From assembly GCF_900113015.1 (NCBI RefSeq), contig NZ_FONV01000038.1, positions 1 to 38,616 of the forward strand: a stretch of DNA of 38,616 nucleotides, given 5' to 3'. This document shows, piece after piece, positions 31,242 through 38,110 of this stretch; the first letter of the stretch is position 1; each line of letters opens with the position of its first letter. The notes under the pieces were generated by a model. The model did not search any database, was not told where the DNA came from, and was given only the letters and a program-made list of their open reading frames with translations. The position numbers and the translations under genes were made by a program. This stretch comes from Actinoplanes philippinensis (lineage in GTDB: Bacteria; Actinomycetota; Actinomycetes; Mycobacteriales; Micromonosporaceae).

Positions 31242-32111
31242 TCACCGGCGCAGCCACTGCAGCAGCTGCGGGTCCGCGAGTTGCCGGAGGCGTTCGCCGT
31301 ACGCCGCCAGATCCTGCTCGTCGAGAGTGGCCGCCCCGGCGCCGTTGCGTCCCTGGCGGAAGAAGGCGGACGGGCTCTTGATCGGGCCGCGTGGGGCGAA
31401 CCGGTCCGCGTGTTGCTTGACGTGCGTGAAGGTCGCCGCCCGGACCAGGTGCGGCCAGACCGGCTCGCGGACGGTGATGCCGAGGTGGGCGGCGATCCGG
31501 CGCATCTGGCCGTCCAGGTCGGCCGACAGGTCGGCGTAGTGGACGAGCAGCACGTCGGGGCGGTCACGGCGCCGCCAGGACCCGGTGATGTGGTGCAGCA
31601 CCCCGGGCAGCGAGACGACCTGGTCGCGTACCTCCTCGGCCTCCTCCCGGATCCAGGCGGCGAGCCAGTCACGCAGCGGCGGAAGCTCCGGCGGCGGCGC
31701 GGGCAGCGCCAGCAGCCGCATGAGCTTGCCGGTGTCGATGTTCTTCTGCTGGTGGTAGAACGACACGGCGATGTCGAGGGGTTCCCGTGCCGCGGCGAGG
31801 AATCGGATGCCGGTGTCCGGCGGCAGGCCGTCCAGGGGGGTGTGGGTCTTCAGGAACCGCCGATGCTGTTGTGCCGCGAGCCTGGCCCGTACCTCGGTGG
31901 CGTCGGTGACGCGCGCGTCCGGCCAGGGTGACAGGTCCGGCAGCGGTGCGGGCAGGTCGGCGGTCTGGAAGATGAGCAGGGCGCAGATGGTCTGCAGCCA
32001 GGTGGTTCCCGCTTTGGCCGGCGCGGTGATGACGATGTCGTCGGGGCGCAGGCGCAGGTCGGCCCAGCGGGTGCTGTCTTCGCGGAAGTTGACGTAGCGA
32101 GCGGATGGCAT
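31242..32111 (-). CDS. Sulfotransferase
   Basis: A cytosolic-type PAPS-dependent sulfotransferase, 289 residues from ATG 32111. APAKAGTTWLQTI is the 5'-phosphosulfate loop. FLAAAREPLDIAVSFYHQ is the 3'-phosphate motif with its conserved Arg and Ser. FFRQGRNGAGAATLD stands in place of the usual RKGxxGDWK motif and is somewhat altered. His in KTHTPLDGLP is the likely catalytic base. It transfers sulfate to a hydroxyl or amine; the acceptor is unknown. ATGs at 32147 and 32168 are possible longer starts without a better ribosome binding site; 32111 begins at the conserved RYVNFREDSTRW. It lies downstream of the AraC regulator on the same strand. Confidence 0.88.
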   Translation of the reverse strand: MPSARYVNFREDSTRWADLRLRPDDIVITAPAKAGTTWLQTICALLIFQTADLPAPLPDLSPWPDARVTDATEVRARLAAQQHRRFLKTHTPLDGLPPDTGIRFLAAAREPLDIAVSFYHQQKNIDTGKLMRLLALPAPPPELPPLRDWLAAWIREEAEEVRDQVVSLPGVLHHITGSWRRRDRPDVLLVHYADLSADLDGQMRRIAAHLGITVREPVWPHLVRAATFTHVKQHADRFAPRGPIKSPSAFFRQGRNGAGAATLDEQDLAAYGERLRQLADPQLLQWLRR

Positions 32112-32182
32112 CGGTCGACTGAACCATCCGGTGGGTGGCCCGCCCATGTTCCGGCGGCCCGGCCCCATGCGCGATCGGGTCG

Positions 32183-33055
32183 TCAGGCGGTCTGCAGTTC
32201 GCGGCGGAAACGGCCGGGGGCGAGGCCGTACTCGCGGCGGAAGGCGTGGGCGAAGGCGAAACCGGTGGAGTAGCCGATGTCACGGGCGATGGCGTCGAGC
32301 GGGAGGTCGGTCTCGCGCAGCAGCCGGGCACCGCCGGCCAGGCGCAGCCGCTGCAGATAGGTCATCGGTGGCTCACCGACGGCCGCGGTGAAGCGGCGCA
32401 CGAAGGTGGTACGGGACAGGTGGCACGCCGCGGCGAGGCCGGCGACGGTCCACGGCCGCTGGGATGCCTGATGCAGCGCGTCGAGCGCCGGGACGATGGA
32501 CGGGTCCGGCCAGGCGTCGTACGGCCGGTGCGCCGACAGTTTCCGCAGCACGTGTGTGACCAGCAGGTCGACGACCGCGGCCCGGGTGACCTGCTCGCCC
32601 GGCCGGGACCGGCTCACGTCGTGGTCGACGAACTGTGCCAGCGCGCCCAGGGCGGCGTCGCCGTCGGCGGGGACCACGACCGCGTCGGGCATGCGGGCCA
32701 GCAGCGGGTGTGACGGCGCCCGGTCCAGGCGGTAGAGCCCGCAGAAGAACTCGAAGTCGGCCGGGCGCGCGGCCGGCTCGCCGGCCCGGGTGAAGTCCGC
32801 GACGGCGCCGGTCGTGGCGGGGGTGTGGCTCAGCGCGTGCTCGGCGCCGTGCGGGATCAGGACGACATCGCCCGGGTGGACGGGCTCCGGCGGCGCGTCG
32901 CGGGTGGTGACCCAGCCGTCGCCGTCGAGGACGACGTGGAATCCCGTGCCGAGGAAGGCGGGGAAACGCATGCCCCAGGCGCCGCTCTGCGCGATCCGGC
33001 GGCCGTAGGCCCGGCCCGCGCGCAGGCTGCCCACGACGGCCTCGATCATGTCCAC
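32183..33055 (-). CDS. AraC-family regulator with cupin domain
   Basis: A 290-residue regulator. The N-terminal cupin (AraC-binding cupin_6 type) includes SGAWGMRFPAFLGTGFHVVL and PGDVVLIPHGAEHALSH. The C-terminal double HTH has RPWTVAGLAAACHLSRTTFV, RRFTAAVGEPPMTYLQRLRL and PLDAIARDIGYSTGFAFAHA. GTG 33055 is chosen because TACGGT lies 6 bases before it with CTGACA 18 bases further up, a leaderless promoter; ATG 33049 is the alternative. It is divergent from the nitroreductase, which it may also influence, but the palindromic sites between the two genes are not of AraC type. Confidence 0.9.
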   Translation of the reverse strand: MDMIEAVVGSLRAGRAYGRRIAQSGAWGMRFPAFLGTGFHVVLDGDGWVTTRDAPPEPVHPGDVVLIPHGAEHALSHTPATTGAVADFTRAGEPAARPADFEFFCGLYRLDRAPSHPLLARMPDAVVVPADGDAALGALAQFVDHDVSRSRPGEQVTRAAVVDLLVTHVLRKLSAHRPYDAWPDPSIVPALDALHQASQRPWTVAGLAAACHLSRTTFVRRFTAAVGEPPMTYLQRLRLAGGARLLRETDLPLDAIARDIGYSTGFAFAHAFRREYGLAPGRFRRELQTA

Positions 33056-33061
33056 CGCCCG

Positions 33062-33091
33062 ACCGTAGGGCACTGCTCGGTGTGCTGTCAG
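33062..33091 (-). promoter_or_regulatory. Leaderless promoter of the AraC gene
   Basis: Minus strand: CTGACA (-35), 18-base spacer, TACGGT (-10, 33067-33062), then 6 bases to GTG 33055. Five of six -35 bases match the consensus. Confidence 0.6.
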
Positions 33092-33113
33092 CGAGGTGGG
33101 GGTCACACGGCTA

Positions 33114-33135
33114 TTTGGTTGACGCATTAACCGGA
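33114..33135. promoter_or_regulatory. Operator copy 1 in nitroreductase promoter (over -35)
   Basis: TTTGGTTGAC, 2 bases, then ATTAACCGGA: an imperfect copy of the perfect palindrome 34 bases downstream (centre to centre, about 3.2 turns). It contains the -35 TTGACG. Core form GTTGAC-GC-ATTAAC. Confidence 0.75.
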
Positions 33136-33148
33136 TCGCTCGTAGCGT
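33119..33148 (+). promoter_or_regulatory. Promoter of the nitroreductase gene
   Basis: TTGACG (33119-33124), 18-base spacer, TAGCGT (33143-33148). Transcription should start near 33155, inside operator copy 2. The leader of about 25 bases carries GAGG at 33172-33175 as ribosome binding site. Confidence 0.65.
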
Positions 33149-33169
33149 TTGGTTAACACGTTAACCAAA
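33148..33169. promoter_or_regulatory. Operator copy 2: perfect 22-bp palindrome at the transcription start
   Basis: TTTGGTTAAC, spacer AC, then the exact complement GTTAACCAAA. It overlaps the last base of the -10 and the predicted start site, so a bound dimer would block initiation. Perfect symmetry suggests a MarR, TetR or HxlR-type dimer rather than the neighbouring AraC protein. Confidence 0.85.
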
Positions 33170-33180
33170 GTGAGGTAACC

Positions 33181-33771
33181 ATGTCGCCACTCTCCCCGGA
33201 CGCCAGGCACGCCATGTTCACCGGCGCGCGCACGGCCAACACGTTCGACGACACCCCGGTCACCGATGCCGAACTGACCCGGATCTGGGAGCTGGCCCGA
33301 TGGGCTCCGACCGCCGCCAACTCCCAGCCCCTGCGAGTGCTGTTCGTCCGGGCCGGCGAGGGCCGCGAGCGCCTCGTGAAGCACATGGACGAGGGCAACC
33401 GGGCCAAGACCGGGTCGGCTCCCGCGGTCGCGGTGCTGGCCGCGGACACCCGGTTCCACGAGCACATTCCCGCGGTCCTGCCGTACAAGCCACAGCTCAA
33501 GGACACCTTCGCCGGCAACGACGCGCTGCGTTCGGGCACCGCGTCGTTCAACGCGACCCTGCAGGCCGGCTACTTCATCCTCGCCGTTCGCGCCGAGGGC
33601 CTGGCCGCCGGCCCGATGGGCGGCTTCGACGCCGCCGGCATGGACGCCGAGTTCTTCCCGGACGGCCGGTTCCACTCGATCCTGGTCGTCAACATCGGCC
33701 ACCCCGGCAAGGACGCGTGGCGCCCCAGACTGCCCCGGCTGGCTCACGACGACGTGGTTTCCTGGGCCTGA
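33181..33771 (+). CDS. Nitroreductase-family protein (RutE/HadB-like)
   Basis: A 196-residue FMN-dependent reductase. ARTANTFDDTPVTDAELTRI and WELARWAPTAANSQPLRVLF hold the FMN phosphate-binding Arg and the Ser-Gln-Pro motif; AGPMGGFDAAGMDAEFF and HSILVVNIGHPGKDAW match the RutE (malonic semialdehyde reductase-like) branch. This group reduces enals, malonic semialdehyde or nitro compounds with NAD(P)H. GAGG at 33172 precedes ATG 33181. Its promoter is covered by two palindromic operators, so it is predicted to be repressed and induced by a substrate such as an electrophile or quinone. Confidence 0.9.
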   Translation: MSPLSPDARHAMFTGARTANTFDDTPVTDAELTRIWELARWAPTAANSQPLRVLFVRAGEGRERLVKHMDEGNRAKTGSAPAVAVLAADTRFHEHIPAVLPYKPQLKDTFAGNDALRSGTASFNATLQAGYFILAVRAEGLAAGPMGGFDAAGMDAEFFPDGRFHSILVVNIGHPGKDAWRPRLPRLAHDDVVSWA

Positions 33772-33844
33772 GCCAGGCGGCCTTCCTGTCGCGCCCGGGC
33801 GGGACGGCCGGCTCCGACTCAGCTGATACATCTACCGGCCGCGA

Positions 33845-33850
33845 TATGGT
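33845..33850 (+). promoter_or_regulatory. -10 box of membrane protein gene (TATGGT)
   Basis: TATGGT ends exactly 6 bases before ATG 33857, with a weak CTGATA 16 bases upstream. Leaderless promoter. Confidence 0.55.
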
Positions 33851-33856
33851 GGCCGG

Positions 33857-34783
33857 ATGGTGGCGTGGCGGGCGGGGGCGGTTCTCTGCGTCACCGGGGC
33901 CGCCCTGGCGCTGGTGTCGCTGGTTCTGCCCTGGTCGAATGCGATGCCGCAGGAGGAGTGGTCGCCGCCGGTCCAGTTGCCCCGCTATCTTTCGGAGTTG
34001 CCGCCGGCGCAGAGCTGGGGCGCGGTGCTGCTGCTGGCCGCTGTCGGAGCCGGAGCCACGTTCTGTCTCGCCCGGGGCCGGCGGATGCCGCCCGCAGCGC
34101 AACTCGCGTTCGTCCTGATCGCGGCGGCGGCAGCGGCGGCCTGGCTTTTCGGGGTCCTGGAGGTCTTGCTGCGGACGGGCAAAGTGCAGCTGGACGTGGT
34201 GGTGGGCGCCTCCGGGGTGTCCACCGGCTACGTGCTCTACACTACCGGCCTCGGGCTGCTCCTCCTCGGCGTCGCCGTCTCGGGCGCCGACCCGGTCCCG
34301 ATCCGGCCCGGCACCCGGCCGTGGCGGGTCGCCGGCCACCGGATCCTGGTGGCCGTCGCGGTGATCTGCGTGGTGCCGGCGCTGTCGATGCCGTGGTATG
34401 GCATCGACGTCTTCTACCCGGACCCGGACGGGCCCACCGAGCTCGACGTCGACGCGTGGCGGCTGGTGTTCCTCGCCGCCGTGCTGATCGCGCTGTCCAT
34501 GGCGGGCGCGGCAGCGTGGCGGCCGGCCGTCGTCCGGGTGTTCCGGCTGATCGGGCTGACGGCCGCCGTCGCGGCCCTGGTCTTCCTGGTCATGGGCCAC
34601 GAATGGCTGCTGGCCCACGAACCCGCCACGGCCGGCTACGTCAAGTTGCCACCCGAATCGGGTCTGCGCGGCGGCCTCGGCGCGTCCGCCGTGCTCGTCC
34701 TCGCCTTCCTGCTCCTGCCACCCGGCCCGGCGCGGCGCCGGTCCGCCTCGAACCCTGCAGGCTCCGCAGCGGCGCAGACGTAA
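33857..34783 (+). CDS. Multi-pass membrane protein, unknown function
   Basis: A 308-residue protein with about eight hydrophobic segments (about 5-25, 54-72, 82-104, 122-140, 162-178, 200-222, 230-247, 272-290). Acidic and aromatic loop sequences (LPWSNAMPQEEWSPP near 24 and MPWYGIDVFYPDPDGPTELDVD near 178) follow helices 1 and 5 and look alike (LPWSN/MPWYG), which suggests an internal duplication of a four-helix unit. I do not recognise a family or any catalytic motif. ATG 33857 is set by the -10 box at leaderless spacing. Confidence 0.7.
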   Translation: MVAWRAGAVLCVTGAALALVSLVLPWSNAMPQEEWSPPVQLPRYLSELPPAQSWGAVLLLAAVGAGATFCLARGRRMPPAAQLAFVLIAAAAAAAWLFGVLEVLLRTGKVQLDVVVGASGVSTGYVLYTTGLGLLLLGVAVSGADPVPIRPGTRPWRVAGHRILVAVAVICVVPALSMPWYGIDVFYPDPDGPTELDVDAWRLVFLAAVLIALSMAGAAAWRPAVVRVFRLIGLTAAVAALVFLVMGHEWLLAHEPATAGYVKLPPESGLRGGLGASAVLVLAFLLLPPGPARRRSASNPAGSAAAQT

Positions 34784-34881
34784 CGCGGCGCACCGCCAGG
34801 TCCCCGGGCGTCCGGAGACGCGGTCAGCACACCCCGCATATCTCGGATGCCGTCGCTGGGCCGGGATGTCACACTGCCGCG

Positions 34882-35448
34882 GTGGAGACCTTCCGGTGTG
34901 GAACGTGCGGAAGCGCTCTGAGTATCCCGGTCCGGTTGGTGGAGCTGCCGGCGCAGCCGCACTCGTCGCTTCTGGACTGCCACCATGTCAATCCACCGCT
35001 TCTCGACCCCGGCACCTATGCGATCGACGAGACCGCGTACGGCTGCGATCAAGTAGCCGGCACCTTCGTACTGTCACCCGGCGATGTGCGCGGCACCCGC
35101 ATCGTCCACCGCCTCGTTGTCGTCGGCTGCTGGTCCCTGGCCGGCGGGGACCCGTGTGTGGCCTGCGGAGATTGTGGCGCCCTGGTCGCTTCTCGGACGG
35201 ACGACTGCAGGGTGGCCCAGGAGACGCGCTTCCACCCTTCCGCTGTCGTTCGGGAATCCACCGGCGACGACCTCGAGGACACCACTGATCCGTTCGCGCT
35301 GATCGCCGACTGGGACAACGCTCCCCCCGACACCGGACGGTACGGCTGGGTACCGAAGCCGACGCGTCCGCGACCCGAACTCACCGCGACCCGCTGGGGC
35401 GGCCGAGACGTGAAGAAGGATCTCTATCGAGACGATCCCCCAGCCTGA
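34882..35448 (+). CDS. Cysteine-rich, zinc-ribbon-like hypothetical protein
   Basis: A 188-residue soluble protein from GTG 34882. CGTCGSAL at residues 6-13, a Cys-His pair in LLDCHH, and CVACGDCGALVASRTDDC in the middle suggest two knuckle-type zinc sites. The C-terminal third is acidic and Pro-rich (DWDNAPPDTGRYGWVPKPTRPRP). I do not recognise the family; similar unstudied proteins occur in actinomycetes. The start is chosen because the first Cys pair follows directly; a weak CACACT lies 6 bases upstream. The 98-base gap before it holds nothing obvious. It ends at a perfect terminator hairpin. Confidence 0.6.
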   Translation: METFRCGTCGSALSIPVRLVELPAQPHSSLLDCHHVNPPLLDPGTYAIDETAYGCDQVAGTFVLSPGDVRGTRIVHRLVVVGCWSLAGGDPCVACGDCGALVASRTDDCRVAQETRFHPSAVVRESTGDDLEDTTDPFALIADWDNAPPDTGRYGWVPKPTRPRPELTATRWGGRDVKKDLYRDDPPA

Positions 35449-35453
35449 CAGGG

Positions 35454-35485
35454 CTCGGGTGGCCCGGTGCTCCGGGCCACCCGAG
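35454..35485. terminator. Perfect 14-bp hairpin between convergent genes
   Basis: Arms 35454-35467 and 35472-35485 pair perfectly with loop TGCT, 5 bases after the cysteine-rich gene stop and 13 before the CBM2 esterase stop. No T tract. A bidirectional terminator. Confidence 0.8.
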
Positions 35486-35498
35486 GCGGGGCCGGACG

Positions 35499-36713
35499 TC
35501 AGGTCGCGCTGCAGGAGGCGACGGCGCCGCTGCCCGTACCGGTGCCCTGGAATCCGAAACCAGCGGTCTGCCCGGCGGCGATCCGCCCGTTGTAGCTGAC
35601 ATTGGCGAACGCGACGGTGCCGCTCGTGCCGGTGTTGACGGCGTTCCACGCGCTGGCGATCGTCGCCCCGGCAGGCAGGGTGAGCGTGACCCGCCATCCG
35701 TTGATCGCGGAGCTGCCCGCGGTGACGACCACGCCGGCGACGAATCCGCCGTTCCACTGGTCCTGCACGGTGTAGGTCGCGGTGCAGCCGGGTCCGGTGG
35801 ACGGCGACCCGGAAGGCGAGGGGGACGGCGACCCGGAGGGCGACGGGGACGGCGACGAGGTGCCGCCGTCAAGGGTGAGGTTCTTCTGCTGGACCTGCCA
35901 CTGGCCACTGCGGCACAGGCCGCAGTCGGGGCCGGCGAACTGGGCGCCGGCGGCGGTGTCGCCCTTGAGCCGCCACTTGAGGTAGAGCACCGCCACCCGG
36001 GCGAACTCGCCGCCGTTGACCTGGTCGTAGGTGCCGCCGTGGCCGACGTTCAGGTTGCCCATGAAGGCGGGCAGCCCGGCGGGCAGTTTGCCCCAGTCGT
36101 CCATGGCGTTGGGGTAGGCGATGTCGCTGGGCCCGCCGATGAAGTAGGCGATGGGTTTGGTCAGTCGCCGCAGCTGGTAGTCGTCGGCGTCGTTGAGCAG
36201 CCCGCTGCTGAAGATCATGGTGGTGGTGACGCGCGGGTCGGCGGAGACCGCGTAGGCCTCCAGGCCGCCGCAGGAGAACCCGGCGACGGCGACGCGCGAG
36301 GTGTCGATCCGGCCGAAGTACTTGCTGCCGGACCGGGAGTTCTCCGCGAACGCCCAGTCGATGGACTGGGTGAGCATCTGCGACGTGGTGGACCCGGAGC
36401 CGTTGGGTGCGCCGTTGGCGATGGCGAGGAAGCCGTGTGAGGAGATCTCGCGCAGGAAGTTGATCTGGGCGGTGCCGCTCGCCGCGCATCCGCCGTTGCC
36501 CCAGACGAGCAGGGGCAGGCGCTCGGACGGCAGGTTCTGCGGGCGGTAGATGGTGTGGTTGGGCAGGCCGGTGGAGGTCTCGTAGTCGGCGGGGTAGGGC
36601 CCGGAGCCGCCCACCGCGGCGTCCGCGGGTGACGCGCCGATCGTCATGATGCCGGTGACGAGCGTGGTGACGAGGGCGGCGAGGACGGCGCCGACCGTGG
36701 TTCGTCTTCTCAT
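35499..36713 (-). CDS. Secreted alpha/beta hydrolase with C-terminal CBM2
   Basis: A 404-residue exported enzyme. A signal peptide (MRRRTTVGAVLAALVTTLVT, cleavage near PADA-A) is followed by an alpha/beta hydrolase domain (about 33-275) with oxyanion VWGNGGC, nucleophile Ser in AGFSCGG, Asp in GGPSDIAYPN and His in NVGHGGTY. A Ser-Pro-Gly linker (GTSSPSPSPSGSP repeats) leads to a family 2 carbohydrate-binding module (about 305-404: CTATYTVQDQWNGGF, INGWRVTLTLPAG, AFANVSYNGRIAAGQTAGFG), which binds cellulose or xylan. GGAGGAC precedes ATG 36713. Probable acetyl, feruloyl or related esterase on plant cell wall; a polyester hydrolase is an alternative. It is near the GH10 xylanase. Confidence 0.88.
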   Translation of the reverse strand: MRRRTTVGAVLAALVTTLVTGIMTIGASPADAAVGGSGPYPADYETSTGLPNHTIYRPQNLPSERLPLLVWGNGGCAASGTAQINFLREISSHGFLAIANGAPNGSGSTTSQMLTQSIDWAFAENSRSGSKYFGRIDTSRVAVAGFSCGGLEAYAVSADPRVTTTMIFSSGLLNDADDYQLRRLTKPIAYFIGGPSDIAYPNAMDDWGKLPAGLPAFMGNLNVGHGGTYDQVNGGEFARVAVLYLKWRLKGDTAAGAQFAGPDCGLCRSGQWQVQQKNLTLDGGTSSPSPSPSGSPSPSPSGSPSTGPGCTATYTVQDQWNGGFVAGVVVTAGSSAINGWRVTLTLPAGATIASAWNAVNTGTSGTVAFANVSYNGRIAAGQTAGFGFQGTGTGSGAVASCSAT

Positions 36714-36847
36714 TTTCGTCCTCCGAGGACGGCAGGTGGTCCCGCGATGACCGGGACGGGGAGGACGGCGCACCCGAGGAAGGCAGAGTGATGCATGTCG
36801 ATGCGCCGGGAGTTGTGCAGTTACTATCACTCCGGCAACGACAAGTG

Positions 36848-37777
36848 TCAATAAATGGGTACGGCATCGGGTGGCGCCTGGAAGTGCGTGATCCATCGCC
36901 CCGCCTCGGGCCAGTGCGCGGTGGCGACCTCGACCAGGCGGGCCTGCGCGAGGGAGCCGAGCGCGGTGTGGATCTCCAGGAAGGTCTGCCGCGCGTCGTG
37001 CCGGGGCCAGGGTTGCGGCAGCAGATGGCCGGGCAGATCCGGGTCGAGGTCCGGGAAGCGCCGCCACGCGTCCATGAGCGAGGTCCGGGCCACCAGCGCC
37101 CGTGCCGGGTCGACGCGGGACTCGGCAACGGCGACTCGCAGCTCCGCGTACCGCTCGGCGAAGTCTCGGTAGGCGGCGGCGAGACCGGGCAGATCGTAGG
37201 CCGCCGCGGGACCGTGCCGGCCCCCCTCGTCGTCGAACCGGGCGGTCAGCACCGACCACCGGGCGCCCGCGACGTCGTGCAGGACGGCGCCCAGCGCCTC
37301 GCGCACCGGCCGTAGTTCCGAGCCCGGCCGGATCCACACGCTGTCGTACAGCCCCACCATCCGCAGCGCCGTCAGCGCCCGTCGCACCTGATGGCGGCGC
37401 CCGCTGCCGGGGCCGGGAATCGAGAACGTCGCCATCACCCAGTCACCGGTCCACCGTGGTGGCCGGCTGCCGAACTCGAAGAACCGCCGCATGTGGGCGT
37501 GATGGCCGGCGATCGCGCCGGCCGTGAGGTGGTAGACCGGCGCACGGCCACTGCGGGCCACGATGAGACCCCGCCCGACCAGCCGCGACAGGGCGGCGCG
37601 CGCGCTGGACTCGCTGATCCCGAACTCCGCCAGGATCGCGATGACCGCCGCGGACGGCAATCCGGCGTCCGCCGAGTCCAGATACTCGCCGAGCACGGTG
37701 GCCAGCAGGTGTTGCGGGCTCGAACCCGCCTGCGACCGCGGCAGCCGGAGCCCGTCGCCTCGCTGTTCGACATCCAC
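36848..37777 (-). CDS. PaaX-like transcription regulator
   Basis: A 309-residue regulator of the PaaX family. The N-terminal winged helix is AGLPSAAVIAILAEFGISES, then SARAALSRLVGRGLIVARSG. The middle part has WTGDWVMATFSIPGPGSGRRHQVRRAL, the PaaX core, and the C-terminal domain includes LVARTSLMDAWRRFPDLDPDLPG. Family members repress phenylacetate and other degradation genes and respond to CoA thioesters; here the target is unknown. The start is GTG 37777 (the first in the frame); no clear ribosome binding site. It lies upstream of the CBM2 esterase on the same strand (134-base gap) and is divergent from the xylanase, so it could regulate either. Confidence 0.85.
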   Translation of the reverse strand: MDVEQRGDGLRLPRSQAGSSPQHLLATVLGEYLDSADAGLPSAAVIAILAEFGISESSARAALSRLVGRGLIVARSGRAPVYHLTAGAIAGHHAHMRRFFEFGSRPPRWTGDWVMATFSIPGPGSGRRHQVRRALTALRMVGLYDSVWIRPGSELRPVREALGAVLHDVAGARWSVLTARFDDEGGRHGPAAAYDLPGLAAAYRDFAERYAELRVAVAESRVDPARALVARTSLMDAWRRFPDLDPDLPGHLLPQPWPRHDARQTFLEIHTALGSLAQARLVEVATAHWPEAGRWITHFQAPPDAVPIY

Positions 37778-37833
37778 CGATCAAGCGTGCCTCACGATCT
37801 TCGACCGCCGGGGTACGGACGACGAGCCGGCAC

Positions 37834-37849
37834 CGAAAGTTTCGAAGAT
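37834..37849. promoter_or_regulatory. CGAAA-N-TTTCG palindrome and first GTTTCGAMGAT repeat
   Basis: CGAAAGTTTCG (37834-37844) is a perfect odd palindrome. It overlaps GTTTCGAAGAT (37839-37849), which recurs as GTTTCGACGAT at 37965-37975. It lies 57 bases upstream of the PaaX start in the 333-base gap shared with the xylanase. CGAA/TTCG-type boxes occur before actinomycete xylanase genes, so this may be a sugar-responsive operator. Confidence 0.5.
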
Positions 37850-37953
37850 ACGTTTCAACCCCCATCGGCTCGCCGGGTGACCACCCCGATGTCGAAGCGT
37901 CACTTCTAGGACCAACCACCCGGAACTCCCGTCTGATACTTACGAGAGTTTTC

Positions 37954-37975
37954 CGGAAGCTCTTGTTTCGACGAT
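37954..37975. promoter_or_regulatory. TTCCGGAA-centred site and second GTTTCGAMGAT repeat
   Basis: An AGAG...CTCT pair flanks the 8-bp palindrome TTCCGGAA (about 37951-37958), and GTTTCGACGAT follows at 37965-37975, a direct repeat of the site 126 bases to the left. About 135 bases upstream of the xylanase start. No sure -10 could be assigned. Confidence 0.4.
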
Positions 37976-38110
37976 GTTACCGTGTCAGCATTCAGCAATC
38001 GATGGGCATCGCTTGCATCGGCCTGTCCACTCCCCCACCGCGTCCGTGGCGCTGCGACCGCCACGGCGACGGTTCCCGGCGCCCCCCACAGGACCAAGAA
38101 GGGAAATCCC

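Noticed and set aside
34870..34881. CACACT as a leaderless -10 for the cysteine-rich protein
   Set aside because: Spacing is right (6 bases) but the first T is missing and no -35 is seen, so it is too weak to list as a promoter.
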